From Dolichospermum sp. FACHB-1091 (GTDB lineage: Bacteria; Cyanobacteriota; Cyanobacteriia; Cyanobacteriales; Nostocaceae), in contig NZ_JACJSB010000015.1 in the NCBI RefSeq assembly GCF_014697585.1, positions 1 to 64,000 of the forward strand: DNA of 64,000 nt, read 5' to 3'. The notes under the pieces are model-generated. The model was given only the letters and a program-made list of their open reading frames with translations, made no database searches and had not been told where the DNA came from. The translations under genes were made by a program, and so were the position numbers. Positions 35,799-44,831 of the stretch are shown here, piece after piece; the stretch's first letter is position 1; each line of letters starts with the position of its first letter.

Positions 35799-36011
35799 CT
35801 TGGTAGTTGCGTTTATTCGATGAAGCGCAACTACTAATAAGTTGGCACAGGTTATGATCAATTTTATAGTTATTAAAAATTGCCTCCGTATTTTTTATGA
35901 TTACAGATATGACTTATACACTTAGTGAAAACTAACCGCACAGGATATAGTTTTTCTCTCTAGAACGGGGAGTGTCATACAATTTAAACGACACTAAAAA
36001 ATGGGGAGTTA

Positions 36012-36881
36012 ATGGATACAATGTACAATAATTATTTAACATCAAATCGGACTCAAGGTGAAAAGAATATTAAACTATTAGTTTTAGATATAGATGGGAC
36101 AATTACCGGACATTCTAATAATCTCAGCGTTACCGTCAAAGAAGTTATATCCAAGGTGCAAGAAAAAGGAATTAAAGTCGCTATTGCTACCGGAAGAATG
36201 TATTGTTCAGCCTTGCGATTTCATCAGGAAATTGGCTCTACACTGCCATTAATCGCCTATCAAGGTGCTTGGATTCAAGATCCAAGTAATCATAAAATTC
36301 ATCGTCATTTACCCGTATCTAGAGAAATTACCCAACAACTACTAGAATACTTTGAACAGCCGGATTTGCGATCGCTTCTGTCAGTCCATTTTTACATCAA
36401 TGATCAACTTTATGTGCGAGAAATCACCAAAGAAACGGATAATTATCAACAGCGTTGTGGTGTGACTGCTATTCCCGTCGGTGATTTACGTCAATTATTA
36501 GATCATGAACCCACTAAGATATTAGCTTTGTCTGAGGACGCAAATTTAACTCAACAACTTTTAGCTGATTTACGCCTTAGATACAAACCCACAGATTTAT
36601 ATATGACAACATCCGTCCCCACTTTCTTAGAAGCAGCGAATACTCATGTTAATAAAGGTAATGCTGTCCGTTATCTAGCAGAAGAAATGCTAGGTTTAGA
36701 AAGTCATCATGTCATGACTATCGGTGATAATTTCAATGATGTAGAAATGCTCAGTTATGCCGGTATTAGTGTGGCCATGGGTGACGCACCAGCCCAAGTG
36801 CAAGCGATGGCTAATTGGGTAGCGCCTAGTGTAGAATTAGATGGCGCTGCAGTAGCAATAGAAAAATTCTTGCTTTCCTAG
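36012..36881 (+). CDS. Cof-type HAD-IIB family hydrolase
   Basis: HAD motif I is LLVLDIDGTITG, motif II ATGRMY, motif III Lys is in the NKGNAVRYLAEE segment, and motif IV is TIGDNFNDVEML. A C2B cap lies between motifs II and III. The length (289 residues) is typical. Such enzymes dephosphorylate sugar phosphates or cofactors; the substrate cannot be read from sequence. It is convergent with the DALR gene, with a shared terminator between. Confidence 0.92.
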   Translation: MDTMYNNYLTSNRTQGEKNIKLLVLDIDGTITGHSNNLSVTVKEVISKVQEKGIKVAIATGRMYCSALRFHQEIGSTLPLIAYQGAWIQDPSNHKIHRHLPVSREITQQLLEYFEQPDLRSLLSVHFYINDQLYVREITKETDNYQQRCGVTAIPVGDLRQLLDHEPTKILALSEDANLTQQLLADLRLRYKPTDLYMTTSVPTFLEAANTHVNKGNAVRYLAEEMLGLESHHVMTIGDNFNDVEMLSYAGISVAMGDAPAQVQAMANWVAPSVELDGAAVAIEKFLLS

Positions 36882-36943
36882 AAAGGTAAAATCATCGGTC
36901 TTTGTTCATACTTTCATTAACCAACAACACAGACTATACACAC

Positions 36944-36991
36944 AAAAAGGACACCGACGACTGGCCGTGTTTCGTCTCGGTGTCCTTTTTG
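36944..36991. terminator. bidirectional terminator between the HAD and DALR genes
   Basis: Arms AAAAAGGACACCGA and TCGGTGTCCTTTTT flank an ~18-base loop. A-rich and T-rich flanks allow termination in both directions, which suits the convergent genes. Confidence 0.88.
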
Positions 36992-37073
36992 GTTTTCTCC
37001 TCACACGATTAGAATTATAGCTAGAGATATGTATTTTGTCAATAGATTTTCGAGAAGTTTTTGTTAATATAAA

Positions 37074-37952
37074 TTAAAGTTCTACCAGTGCAACTAACCT
37101 CAATTTGTTTTCTAACACAGACCTTAAAATCAACTGAGTTGCTATCAGTAGTCCTAACCTAGCTTGGGACAATTCTGGAGTCTTAATTTTTACTTCTCCC
37201 CAAATGCGACAACTACCCCAGAATTTCTCAAAAGCTTGACTCAAGTTCTCAGCCGCTTTTTCCCAGTTAATAGAACTACTACTGTCAGGACAAACTAAAT
37301 CGTCCACTAATTTTACTAATTGGTGCATCAGTAACATTTCATCAGCGTGATTAAGCAGAAGTTTTTGATCACCATTAAGTAAAGGTATCGGTTTCACAGA
37401 AAAATAACTTTTAGTACCTGTTTTATCAAGCTCAATTAATCCATCTTTCTGCCCTAAGCGCAATAAAGAACAACAGCGGGAATGGGCGTATTGAATTTTA
37501 AAAATTGTTAATGAATGTAATGAAATTTGTGATTGATCATTAGTGACTGGTAATTGGTAATCCAGAAAATTATTTACCAAGTATCCATTTTCGGGAAAAA
37601 CTATCAAATTTTGTAACCAAGCTGCTAAGGTAGAGTCAATGAGTTCTATATAAATCCAACCGGGAGGAATTACCTTAACGCTAAATAAACTATCACTATT
37701 TTGGGATAAATGCCCGGCCATAGCCTGAGCAATTTCCATCACGGGTAAATTCTGAGATTTTGATATCCCCATGGCCATGCCAGAGATATATAGAATTTTT
37801 TGATTATATCCTCCCTGATAGAGAGGAACTTTTCTACTTTCTATGCCTGTAATTCCCCTATCATTGGTAAAAACACTGAAGCAAGAGGCTAAATAACCGC
37901 TTATTAGCTGCTTAATAGCTTTGCTTTTACTAAAAAGTAGTTGATAATACAC
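37074..37952 (-). CDS. ArgRS-like protein lacking the catalytic domain (DALR anticodon-binding domain protein)
   Basis: A 292-residue protein. Its N-terminal part (GMAMGISKSQNLPVMEIAQAMAGHL...IPPGWIYIEL) resembles the ArgRS additional domain that recognises the tRNA elbow. Its C-terminal part (IQYAHSRCCSLLRLGQKDG..., then RLGLLIATQLILRSVLENKL) resembles the DALR anticodon-binding domain. The HIGH and KMSKS catalytic segments in between are absent, so it cannot charge tRNA. Similar truncated relatives occur in other cyanobacteria; a role in tRNA-Arg binding is inference. Confidence 0.75.
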   Translation of the reverse strand: MYYQLLFSKSKAIKQLISGYLASCFSVFTNDRGITGIESRKVPLYQGGYNQKILYISGMAMGISKSQNLPVMEIAQAMAGHLSQNSDSLFSVKVIPPGWIYIELIDSTLAAWLQNLIVFPENGYLVNNFLDYQLPVTNDQSQISLHSLTIFKIQYAHSRCCSLLRLGQKDGLIELDKTGTKSYFSVKPIPLLNGDQKLLLNHADEMLLMHQLVKLVDDLVCPDSSSSINWEKAAENLSQAFEKFWGSCRIWGEVKIKTPELSQARLGLLIATQLILRSVLENKLRLVALVEL

Positions 37953-38264
37953 GTATTCCTTGTAAAAAATTTATGAGGTGCATCATTTTATCCTGTTCCA
38001 TCTACCTTCAGATAGAAGTTTACTCTATGTACATAAAAATAAGAGTAGGATAAAATTTGATGAATTAATGTATAAAAGATGGGTAAAGTTTAGTACTCTC
38101 GTTGTACAGTAGGAAGTATAAGAAAAAATAGGGAGCTAAATTGCTTTCTATCTTATCGGAGGACTAGCGCTATTAAGCGTTAACTCTACCCCATTCAGAC
38201 AAAGACACTCCTTGCACTGTTCTGATCACGTCTTTGTTTTTTAGCCATACGCTCTGTGTTACTT
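37953..38264. other. leader region of the Crp-family gene
   Basis: About 310 bases between divergent genes. It holds a terminator-like hairpin at 38199-38242 that ends about 22 bases before the start codon of the regulator. A small transcript ending there, or attenuation of the downstream gene, are both possible. No ORF of note. Confidence 0.5.
38199..38242 (+). terminator. terminator-like hairpin in the leader of the Crp-family gene
   Basis: Arms ACAAAGAC (38199-38206) and GTCTTTGT (38230-38237) are followed by a run of T, the classic intrinsic terminator form. It sits inside the leader rather than downstream of a recognised gene. Confidence 0.6.
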
Positions 38265-38993
38265 ATGCAATCTCAATCCTCCTTTTCCGAAGCTTCACGT
38301 CCCTTCTTGACTTGGCAACGCATTCTTGACTGGGCCCAAGAACACTACCGCTGCCGCACCTTCAGTAAAGATGAGCGCATTCCAGCCAGACCTGGTTTGC
38401 TCTATTTAGTCCAAAGGGGCGCTATCCGCATGGTAGGAACTGCCCAAGTAGGTGCTACCGCCAGTCAGTTAACATCTAGAAGAATTAACAGAACTCCAGA
38501 AGAAGCCTTCTTGGGCTTTGTAGGGGCAGGACAACCCTTTGAAATTGTTGCTCAGTCCCCATTTACACTCCAGTCCTTTGCCCACGTTGACCAAACCGCG
38601 GTACTGTGGATGTACTGGCATGATCTAGACAACTGGCCTCACTTCCGTCGTGAAGTTATGGATGCTTTTAGATATCAGCATCAGCGCAAGTTACTCTGGT
38701 TAAGTGCTTTAGGGCAAAGACGTACAATTGACCGTCTCTTAGGATTTCTCACCTTACTGATTGAGGAATATGGCGAGCCTTCCATGAGCGAAACTGATCC
38801 TGATGTAATTCGTGGTTATTGCTTACCCTTTCCCCTCACTCATGCCCAAATTGGCAGCGCCATTGGTTCAACCCGTGTAACTGTCACTCGTTTAATGGGT
38901 AAATTACGTCAACGCGGCTTAATTCTGGCCCAAGGGGATAATTTAATTTGCTTACCCGCAGATGCTATCAATAGACCAGCGAATAATGGGTAG
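38265..38993 (+). CDS. Crp/Fnr-family transcriptional regulator
   Basis: About 242 residues from the ATG at 38265 (a GTG at 38256 is in frame). An N-terminal cyclic-nucleotide-binding-like barrel (RPGLLYLVQRGAIRMVG...FLGFVGAGQPFEIVAQSPF) is followed by the dimerisation helix and a Crp-type helix-turn-helix near residue 200-222 (THAQIGSAIGSTRVTVTRLM). The recognition helix I-G-S-T-R-V-T-V-T-R-L is the same as in NtcA, but the rest, including the sensor domain, differs, so this is not NtcA itself. The ligand and regulon are unknown. Confidence 0.85.
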   Translation: MQSQSSFSEASRPFLTWQRILDWAQEHYRCRTFSKDERIPARPGLLYLVQRGAIRMVGTAQVGATASQLTSRRINRTPEEAFLGFVGAGQPFEIVAQSPFTLQSFAHVDQTAVLWMYWHDLDNWPHFRREVMDAFRYQHQRKLLWLSALGQRRTIDRLLGFLTLLIEEYGEPSMSETDPDVIRGYCLPFPLTHAQIGSAIGSTRVTVTRLMGKLRQRGLILAQGDNLICLPADAINRPANNG

Positions 38994-39238
38994 TTCAAAT
39001 CTCGAAAGAGCAGTAAATTGATCAATGTTACCTGAGAGCTTGCCACTCTCGGACACACCAATAGCAGGTATCAGCGGATTTTGATAAACCCACTTTGGGT
39101 AATTAGTTCCTGAACCTGCTCCTCATTTTCACCAATCTGCGCTGAAATTGATCAGCTAAAAATTGGCCAAGTATTCCTATAGAACTAGTCCTAAGTTTAA
39201 ATGCTCAATAGCTGCTAATGAGTTTTTCCCCGGTGTTT

Positions 39239-40666
39239 CTATTTTTCCAGAACCGGCTCAAAGTCGTACCCAGTCCGAGAGCGCTTACCAGGGACAATTT
39301 TCACCAATTGGACTGGGGTATTTCGATCTCCCGACGGTAAAAAACGAATGGAACCGGCAGCACCACTGGTGGAAAAGTCTGATGAAAGTAGTGTTTTTTG
39401 AATTCCAGAACGACTGGGATGAGTTGCTAAGGCGGCAATAAAGGCTTTTGTAGCATCATAGGCGGTTGCTGCACGCCAATTTACATCACTACCCCATAAC
39501 TTTCTAGATTGGGCTGGAAATGGGGAATTAGGATTGCCATTAATATGCCAAGAAACAGCCACTACCATGGCTAATGCTTGTTCTCTGGCAATTTCTAAAG
39601 TTTTGAGGCTATAGACAGCATCACCACCGAGTAAAATCAGACGTTTTTGATTTACTTGCACTACTTGTAATGCTTTATCTAGGGTTTCACCATTAGGAGC
39701 TAACATTAAAACTTCCGCACCTTGTTTAAATGCTTTTTCGATGCTAGATGAAGGGCTAAAATCAGCTTTAGATAAATCAAACTCACCTGATATTTCTCCA
39801 CCCTCCAAAGAAACAGAGGAAACAAACTCAGATTTTAATGACTGGCTGTAGTTGCTTTGAGCATTATAAAAAACTGCTGCATTTTTTTTCCCCAAAGTTT
39901 TCACCATATAATTAGCTAAAGCTCTGGCCGCGACAAAATCACTAGTTAATGTGCGAAAAACGTAGGGACTAAAATTGGAAATTTTTACAGAACTACTAGT
40001 AGGAGAAATAGCGACTAGTTTGCCATCATTATAAACCTTCCCGGCGGCCAATGTTGCGTCACTGCTATAATGTCCAATTACTCCTAAAACTTCGGGGTTT
40101 TCTACCAAAGCTGCGGCTACCTGTTGACATATTTTCTGATCATTGTCATCATTAGCTATACCTACTTTTAACGGCACTCCCTTCACTCCCCCAGTAGTAT
40201 TAATCTCATTTTGAGCTTGTGCAACACCACGTAATATTTCTAATGCCGTATTCGGGTCATTACCAATAGGTGTAGAGACAACAATGGTATAGCTTTTACC
40301 AGAGCGAATGCGGGCATTATTCAGATAAATAAGTGCTTCTGGGTCATTGGGTTTGATTTTTAGAGATGATTCTAAATTGGTGATTGCTTGCTGATAATTT
40401 TTGTCCAAAATATCCTTAGCAGCATCTTTTTTGCCTGGGGAAACATCATCAGAAATTAAAATTTTTTCTCCAAAACTAATTCGTTGTGCAATTGATTGAT
40501 TTCCGTCCTTCCATTGATGAGAATTTAGCTTATTTTCACTATTTATTGCTAAATTATCAGAGGATTTCGGATTAGGATTAGTAACAATAATGAAAAAACA
40601 CCAATAACCAAACCCCAAAAGTAGGGGTATGAAAATAATAGGGAGTATTTTGCCTTTCCATTTCAT
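39239..40666 (-). CDS. membrane-anchored TPR + LivK-like periplasmic ligand-binding protein
   Basis: The true start is the ATG at 40666 (MKWKGKILPIIFIPLLLGFG); the frame runs open to 40768 only because it crosses a dispersed repeat. A TM anchor at residues ~7-28 is followed by the motif ISFGEKILI, a TPR-like unit (DKNYQQAITNLESSLKIKPN) and a type I periplasmic-binding fold (EILRGVAQAQNEI, VLGVIGHYSSDATLA, WRAATAYDATKAFIAAL). The extracytoplasmic part is clearly paralogous to those of the two STAND fusions at 18.3-24.1 kb, but there is no ATPase domain. It is last in an operon with a PstS-like protein and a Ser/Thr kinase. Confidence 0.87.
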   Translation of the reverse strand: MKWKGKILPIIFIPLLLGFGYWCFFIIVTNPNPKSSDNLAINSENKLNSHQWKDGNQSIAQRISFGEKILISDDVSPGKKDAAKDILDKNYQQAITNLESSLKIKPNDPEALIYLNNARIRSGKSYTIVVSTPIGNDPNTALEILRGVAQAQNEINTTGGVKGVPLKVGIANDDNDQKICQQVAAALVENPEVLGVIGHYSSDATLAAGKVYNDGKLVAISPTSSSVKISNFSPYVFRTLTSDFVAARALANYMVKTLGKKNAAVFYNAQSNYSQSLKSEFVSSVSLEGGEISGEFDLSKADFSPSSSIEKAFKQGAEVLMLAPNGETLDKALQVVQVNQKRLILLGGDAVYSLKTLEIAREQALAMVVAVSWHINGNPNSPFPAQSRKLWGSDVNWRAATAYDATKAFIAALATHPSRSGIQKTLLSSDFSTSGAAGSIRFLPSGDRNTPVQLVKIVPGKRSRTGYDFEPVLEK

Positions 40667-40689
40667 AAGTTTTTTCTGATGGTTGTCAA

Positions 40690-40742
40690 CTGTACTGCAT
40701 TTAATTTGTATAATTATAGCGGGCAAGATGCCCGCACCACAA
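40690..40742. repeat. dispersed palindromic repeat, copy 2
   Basis: It matches 1057-1109 over about 53 bases, with hairpin GCGGGC-AAGAT-GCCCGC. It lies in the gap between the PstS-like gene and the following gene and would be transcribed as part of the operon. Confidence 0.8.
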
Positions 40743-40764
40743 GATTTAGGGTCAGGTATAAAGC

Positions 40765-41808
40765 TCATTTGATTCTCACAAACCCAGCTTTTTCAATCAG
40801 TTCTTGACCTTGAGGTGTTAATAACCAATTTGCATAAGCTTCTCCAGCTTGTTGATCTGATTGACCATTTTGTTTGATGATTACAAATAAGTTGCGGGTG
40901 ATTGGGTAATTTCCATTGCGAAAATCCTCGGTGTTCAACTGGTTACGCTGATTTGGACATTGAGACTGAGCTATTTCTGGTTGTTGATAAGGTGTGACAA
41001 ATTGCTCCTTTGTTCGTCCAATTGGTAGGGATTTAACAGTACATTGAGGAACTATTTCAGGAGCGGAACCATAATAAATTCCCCCCGGAGTATTGGCTAT
41101 TTTTCTGATTGCTTCTGTGGTTGTACCAATGTAACTAACATTCTTGCCAAATTTGTCTTTGTTGAGAACATATTCAATAAAAAAATCCACTGTACCACCA
41201 GCTTCTTGACTGCGAGATAAGGGAATAATAGGTAAATTTGCACCACCTAATTTTTGCCAGTTAGTAACTTTACCAGTGTAAATATCTTTAATCTGGGCAG
41301 TGGTTAATCCGGGGATATTTAAGTTATGATTAACTGCGATCGCAATACCATCAATTGCTATGGGAATTTCTTTTAACCGGATTCCTTTTTGTTGCGCTTG
41401 GCTGGTTTCTTCTGATTTAATAGAGCGGGAAGATTGAGTAAAAGCGAGTTGATTATCTATCAACATTTTAATCCCAGTACCCGAACCTGGGTCATTAGAA
41501 AGTGGTTGTATGTAACGTAAAACAAACTGAGGACAAATTCTTTGTAGTACAGAATCTACGTCCTTACGAAAAGTAGCCCAGGTGGTACTACCACCATAAC
41601 TAAAAATCCCTTGGGGAAGATTAGGGACGTTGCAACTAGTTACTGAATTAGAAAATAAGTTTTGGGAATTATTACTACTAGAATTAGATGTCATATTTGA
41701 ACTAATTTTTGCCCAACGTTCCATTAAAAACCACGAACCACCGAATATTAAACTAATGGTAGCAATCAGAGATAAAAAAAGTGGGAGAGTTTCTTTTTTG
41801 GGAGACAT
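40765..41808 (-). CDS. PstS-like substrate-binding protein with N-terminal membrane anchor
   Basis: A 347-residue protein: TM anchor at ~10-30 (LPLFLSLIATISLIFGGSWFL), a Ser/Asn-rich linker, then a type II periplasmic-binding fold of the phosphate-binding family (FSYGGSTTWATFRKDVD, LAFTQSSRSIKSEE, IAIAVNHNLNIPGLTTAQI, DIYTGKVTNWQKLGG, SRSQEAGGTVDFF, YPITRNLFVII). No pstC, pstA or pstB gene is present. Placed between a kinase and a LivK-like membrane protein, it may act as a receptor rather than a transporter subunit; that is inference. Confidence 0.85.
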   Translation of the reverse strand: MSPKKETLPLFLSLIATISLIFGGSWFLMERWAKISSNMTSNSSSNNSQNLFSNSVTSCNVPNLPQGIFSYGGSTTWATFRKDVDSVLQRICPQFVLRYIQPLSNDPGSGTGIKMLIDNQLAFTQSSRSIKSEETSQAQQKGIRLKEIPIAIDGIAIAVNHNLNIPGLTTAQIKDIYTGKVTNWQKLGGANLPIIPLSRSQEAGGTVDFFIEYVLNKDKFGKNVSYIGTTTEAIRKIANTPGGIYYGSAPEIVPQCTVKSLPIGRTKEQFVTPYQQPEIAQSQCPNQRNQLNTEDFRNGNYPITRNLFVIIKQNGQSDQQAGEAYANWLLTPQGQELIEKAGFVRIK

Positions 41809-41841
41809 AAGTTTGTGGTTTTGGGGTTAAGGATATTTTTT

Positions 41842-43221
41842 CTAAAGCAGGGAAGATAATAATTTATAAATGAGCTTAAATAAGGTTGTTGATATCATCG
41901 AAATTAACGCCGCAGCCACAGCTAAAATAATTATTTGCTCAATACCAATACCTCCTCGTAAATAAGGAATAAAAAATATAATTGTCAAACTAATGGACGG
42001 GATAATTAGCAAATCAAATTTTTCCAGCCAGCGTCTAGTTTGAGCAAAAATTAAACCACTTAAAATCACAACAGAAATTATGAAAGTGATGGGAATATTT
42101 TTGGATAAACCGAAAAAAGCGATCGCAATTAATGCCCCTTCAAATCCACTAAAAGCAGCCCCAGATAATAATTCCCAAATAGTAAAAGTTGGTTGATTTG
42201 ATACTTGGGGCTGAATTGGTTGTGGGTTAGGTGGTTGAGTTGGGAATTGTGATGATGTTGTTCGGGTGACAGAGGGAGGAAAAAGAGCCTCTAGCACCGC
42301 CTGTGCTGACTGAAAACGCTCACTAGCAGCAGGTAGGAGCATTTTATCTAAAATATCTGCCAGTCGCGGTTTCAGGGTGATTTGCGCCCGCCATTGCCAT
42401 TGATTTGTATAGGCATTAAATAGCTTAGTGCTTTCTTGTCCTGTCAGCAATGTCAGTATAGTAACAGCTAAAGCATATAAATCCGTAGATGGAAATACTT
42501 GACTACTTTTCATTTGTTCTGGAGGTGCAAATCCTAAAGAATAAATGCCTGTAGAACTAGGGGACGCATTAGCAATTAATTTAACTGCACCGAAGTCCAA
42601 CAAAAAGAGCTTACCATCATAACGACGCATAATATTGGAAGGTTTAATATCTCTGTGGATAATATTTCTGTCATGAATAAACTGGAGAACTGGGAGAATT
42701 TCTTTGAGTATTTCCAGCACTTTTTGTTCAGAAAAATTGCCCTGTTGAATTAATTCTTCCTCTAAAGTTTGCCCATGAATATACTCCTGAACTAAATAAA
42801 AAAACTGCTCCGGTTTATTTATTTGTAAGGGTTGTAAACTAGGAACTGTAATCGTAAAAAAAGCAAATAAATTAGGTATTTGCGGATGTTCATTACCTAT
42901 TTTTTCTAAAACTTCTGCTTCTTGTGCAAAGAGAATTTTGGCTTTTTCTAAGGCTTCTTCTGTTAAATTACTGCTGGGCTGAAATTGTTTAATCACACAT
43001 TGACGCAAACTGGGAGTATCGCGGTCAATTGCTAAAAAAGCCGCACCAAAACCCCCCTGACCTAAAAGTTTAATTGGCAAATATCGGTCACGTAAAATCA
43101 GAGGCATACCGCAGGTAATACAATATTTCTGCTGTACTGTTTTTAAAGTTTGAATATCATCTAAATCAGCAAAGTGATTTTCGGGACGTTGACAGTGGGG
43201 ACGAGTGCAGTGGACTTGCAT
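41842..43221 (-). CDS. serine/threonine protein kinase with N-terminal zinc ribbon and C-terminal membrane region
   Basis: A 459-residue Hanks-type kinase. Four Cys (5, 10, 34, 37) form a likely zinc ribbon. The glycine loop is GQGGFG (54-59), the ATP-binding Lys is in CVIKQF (~78), the catalytic loop IIHRDIKPSN (187-196) and DFG at 209-211. After a Pro-rich linker there are about four hydrophobic helices in the last ~110 residues. It is first in an operon with two extracytoplasmic binding proteins (gaps 33 and ~100 bases), suggesting that it transduces their signal. Confidence 0.92.
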   Translation of the reverse strand: MQVHCTRPHCQRPENHFADLDDIQTLKTVQQKYCITCGMPLILRDRYLPIKLLGQGGFGAAFLAIDRDTPSLRQCVIKQFQPSSNLTEEALEKAKILFAQEAEVLEKIGNEHPQIPNLFAFFTITVPSLQPLQINKPEQFFYLVQEYIHGQTLEEELIQQGNFSEQKVLEILKEILPVLQFIHDRNIIHRDIKPSNIMRRYDGKLFLLDFGAVKLIANASPSSTGIYSLGFAPPEQMKSSQVFPSTDLYALAVTILTLLTGQESTKLFNAYTNQWQWRAQITLKPRLADILDKMLLPAASERFQSAQAVLEALFPPSVTRTTSSQFPTQPPNPQPIQPQVSNQPTFTIWELLSGAAFSGFEGALIAIAFFGLSKNIPITFIISVVILSGLIFAQTRRWLEKFDLLIIPSISLTIIFFIPYLRGGIGIEQIIILAVAAALISMISTTLFKLIYKLLSSLL

Positions 43222-43582
43222 ATTACTATTTAGTGAGTGGTGATTAAGCTGTTACGCATTTAAACTAGATAGGGCTTGCTGAAAAAGTTGTCTGTGAAGG
43301 CAGGGAACTCTTAACTGGGAACAGTTTTAACTGTCTGGATATCCTTAATTTTCCAAATCCGACAAAGAAAAATGCACCTATTTTGAGACACCATTAGCCA
43401 AAACCTTGCACTTTTTTGTGGTAAAAATCCGCAAAACCCTTTGTTAATAAATGGTTTTATGTTTATTCAGCAAGCCCTAGATAAGTCCTGTAAGTTAGGT
43501 ATTTATGCATTATCAAATTGATAAATTAAGTGCGATTCAGTCCAGTAGTCATTAGCAATTAATCTAATGACACTGGAATGGT
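43222..43582. other. intergenic region containing a MITE
   Basis: Most of this gap is the 208-bp element at 43271-43478. The remaining bases show no gene; the promoter of the kinase operon should lie on its left side. Confidence 0.6.
43271..43478. mobile_element. 208-bp MITE with 13-bp terminal inverted repeats and 4-bp target duplication
   Basis: Ends AGGGCTTGCTGAA (43271-43283) and TTCAGCAAGCCCT (43466-43478) are perfect inverted repeats, and AGAT flanks the element directly on both sides. The interior has no coding frame. These are the features of a recently inserted non-autonomous element. Confidence 0.82.
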
Positions 43583-44596
43583 TTAACTGCCATCAGTAGG
43601 GTTGGGTGCTGCTAGATCTAACGTATTTACTACTAGATCCATTTGTGTTAACTTTAACATATCATGAATCCAAACCGGGTTAGCAAATTGAGGTAATATC
43701 TCCTGACTAAAGGCCTCTGCTGCTTTGGATCTATAACGACTGGGGTTAAATATTAACCAAAGTGTGCGCTTTACCACAACATCCTGAATAGGTGCGTGAT
43801 GGAGAACACCCATTTGTAATTCTTTAGCAATGGCAGAAGTAGAGACAAAGGCAGCACCTAAACCAGACTGGACAGCATTTTTAATCGCTTCTATGGAATT
43901 AAGTTCCATTTCCAACTTAAACCGCCTGGTGTCAATATTACAACGTGCCAGCACCTGGTCAATAACTTTGCGGATGGTTGATTGGGAGTCGAGAGCAATG
44001 AATTGTAGTTTATATAGGTCTTCTTTTTGGATTGTTTCTAATTTAGCAAAGGGATGGGACGTGGGTAAAATGAGTGCCAATTCATCCTCAGCATAGGGAA
44101 TAGTTTTTAAAGATTCCCCCAATTCAGCGGGAATTTCCCCACCAATGATCGCCAAATCAATCTGGCCATTGGCAACACTCCACGCCGTGCGCCTGGTAGA
44201 ATGGACGTGCAATTGCACAGCCACATCTGGATATTTTTGTCTGAATAAGCCGATCATTTTCGGTAAAAGATAAGTGCCAGTGGTTTGGGACGCGCCGACA
44301 ATTAATGTACCACCTTGAAGATTTTGTAAGTCCTCAATAGCGCGACAGGTTTCCTGACATAAACTGAGGATTTTTTCACCATAGCTGAGGAGTAGATGTC
44401 CCGCTTCCGTTAGTTGAGCGCGACGGCCTCCCCTGTCAAATAGGGGTACATCCAGTTGTCTTTCCAGATTTTGAACTTGCAAACTGACAGCGGGTTGGGA
44501 GACGTAAAGACTATCAGCAGCCCGCTTAAAACTCCCTTCTTGGGCGATCGCTTTGAGAATACGCAACTGATCTAATGTAAAAGGAAGGTCAGACAT
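43583..44596 (-). CDS. rbcR: LysR-type regulator of the RbcR/Ycf30 type
   Basis: A 337-residue LysR protein with an N-terminal winged HTH ([20 protein letters not shown]...[16 protein letters not shown]) and an effector-binding domain beginning [20 protein letters not shown]. The N-terminus and the [26 protein letters not shown] segment match RbcR/Ycf30, regulators of Rubisco and carbon-metabolism genes. Its position near ndhF is a familiar cyanobacterial neighbourhood. It is divergent from the NnrU-family gene; the ~235-base spacer contains ATTA-rich sequences where LysR sites would be expected. Confidence 0.85.
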   Translation of the reverse strand: MSDLPFTLDQLRILKAIAQEGSFKRAADSLYVSQPAVSLQVQNLERQLDVPLFDRGGRRAQLTEAGHLLLSYGEKILSLCQETCRAIEDLQNLQGGTLIVGASQTTGTYLLPKMIGLFRQKYPDVAVQLHVHSTRRTAWSVANGQIDLAIIGGEIPAELGESLKTIPYAEDELALILPTSHPFAKLETIQKEDLYKLQFIALDSQSTIRKVIDQVLARCNIDTRRFKLEMELNSIEAIKNAVQSGLGAAFVSTSAIAKELQMGVLHHAPIQDVVVKRTLWLIFNPSRYRSKAAEAFSQEILPQFANPVWIHDMLKLTQMDLVVNTLDLAAPNPTDGS

Positions 44597-44831
44597 AAGG
44601 CTTAACCCAGAAATTTGGATGCATGAGTAGCTGGAAAAATATATCGGGGTGAGTAGCTGTGTGACTAGGCATAATTTAGGGAGTATTTAACATTTAAAGA
44701 ACTAACTAAAACACTTACCACAACATATTGACAGAAATACTTTCGTGTATAATCTGTTAAAATTCAAGATGTTTACCCATAAATAGTAACTTCTTTCGTT
44801 TTTGAGAATGTTAAATTGAGTTTTATCTATC

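Noticed and set aside
38265-38993. NtcA
   Set aside because: The recognition helix matches, but the sensor domain and termini differ strongly from NtcA as I recall it; called only as Crp/Fnr family.
39163-39441. 92-codon plus-strand frame
   Set aside because: Mostly antisense to the 3' end of the LivK-like gene, which has clear domain support on the other strand.
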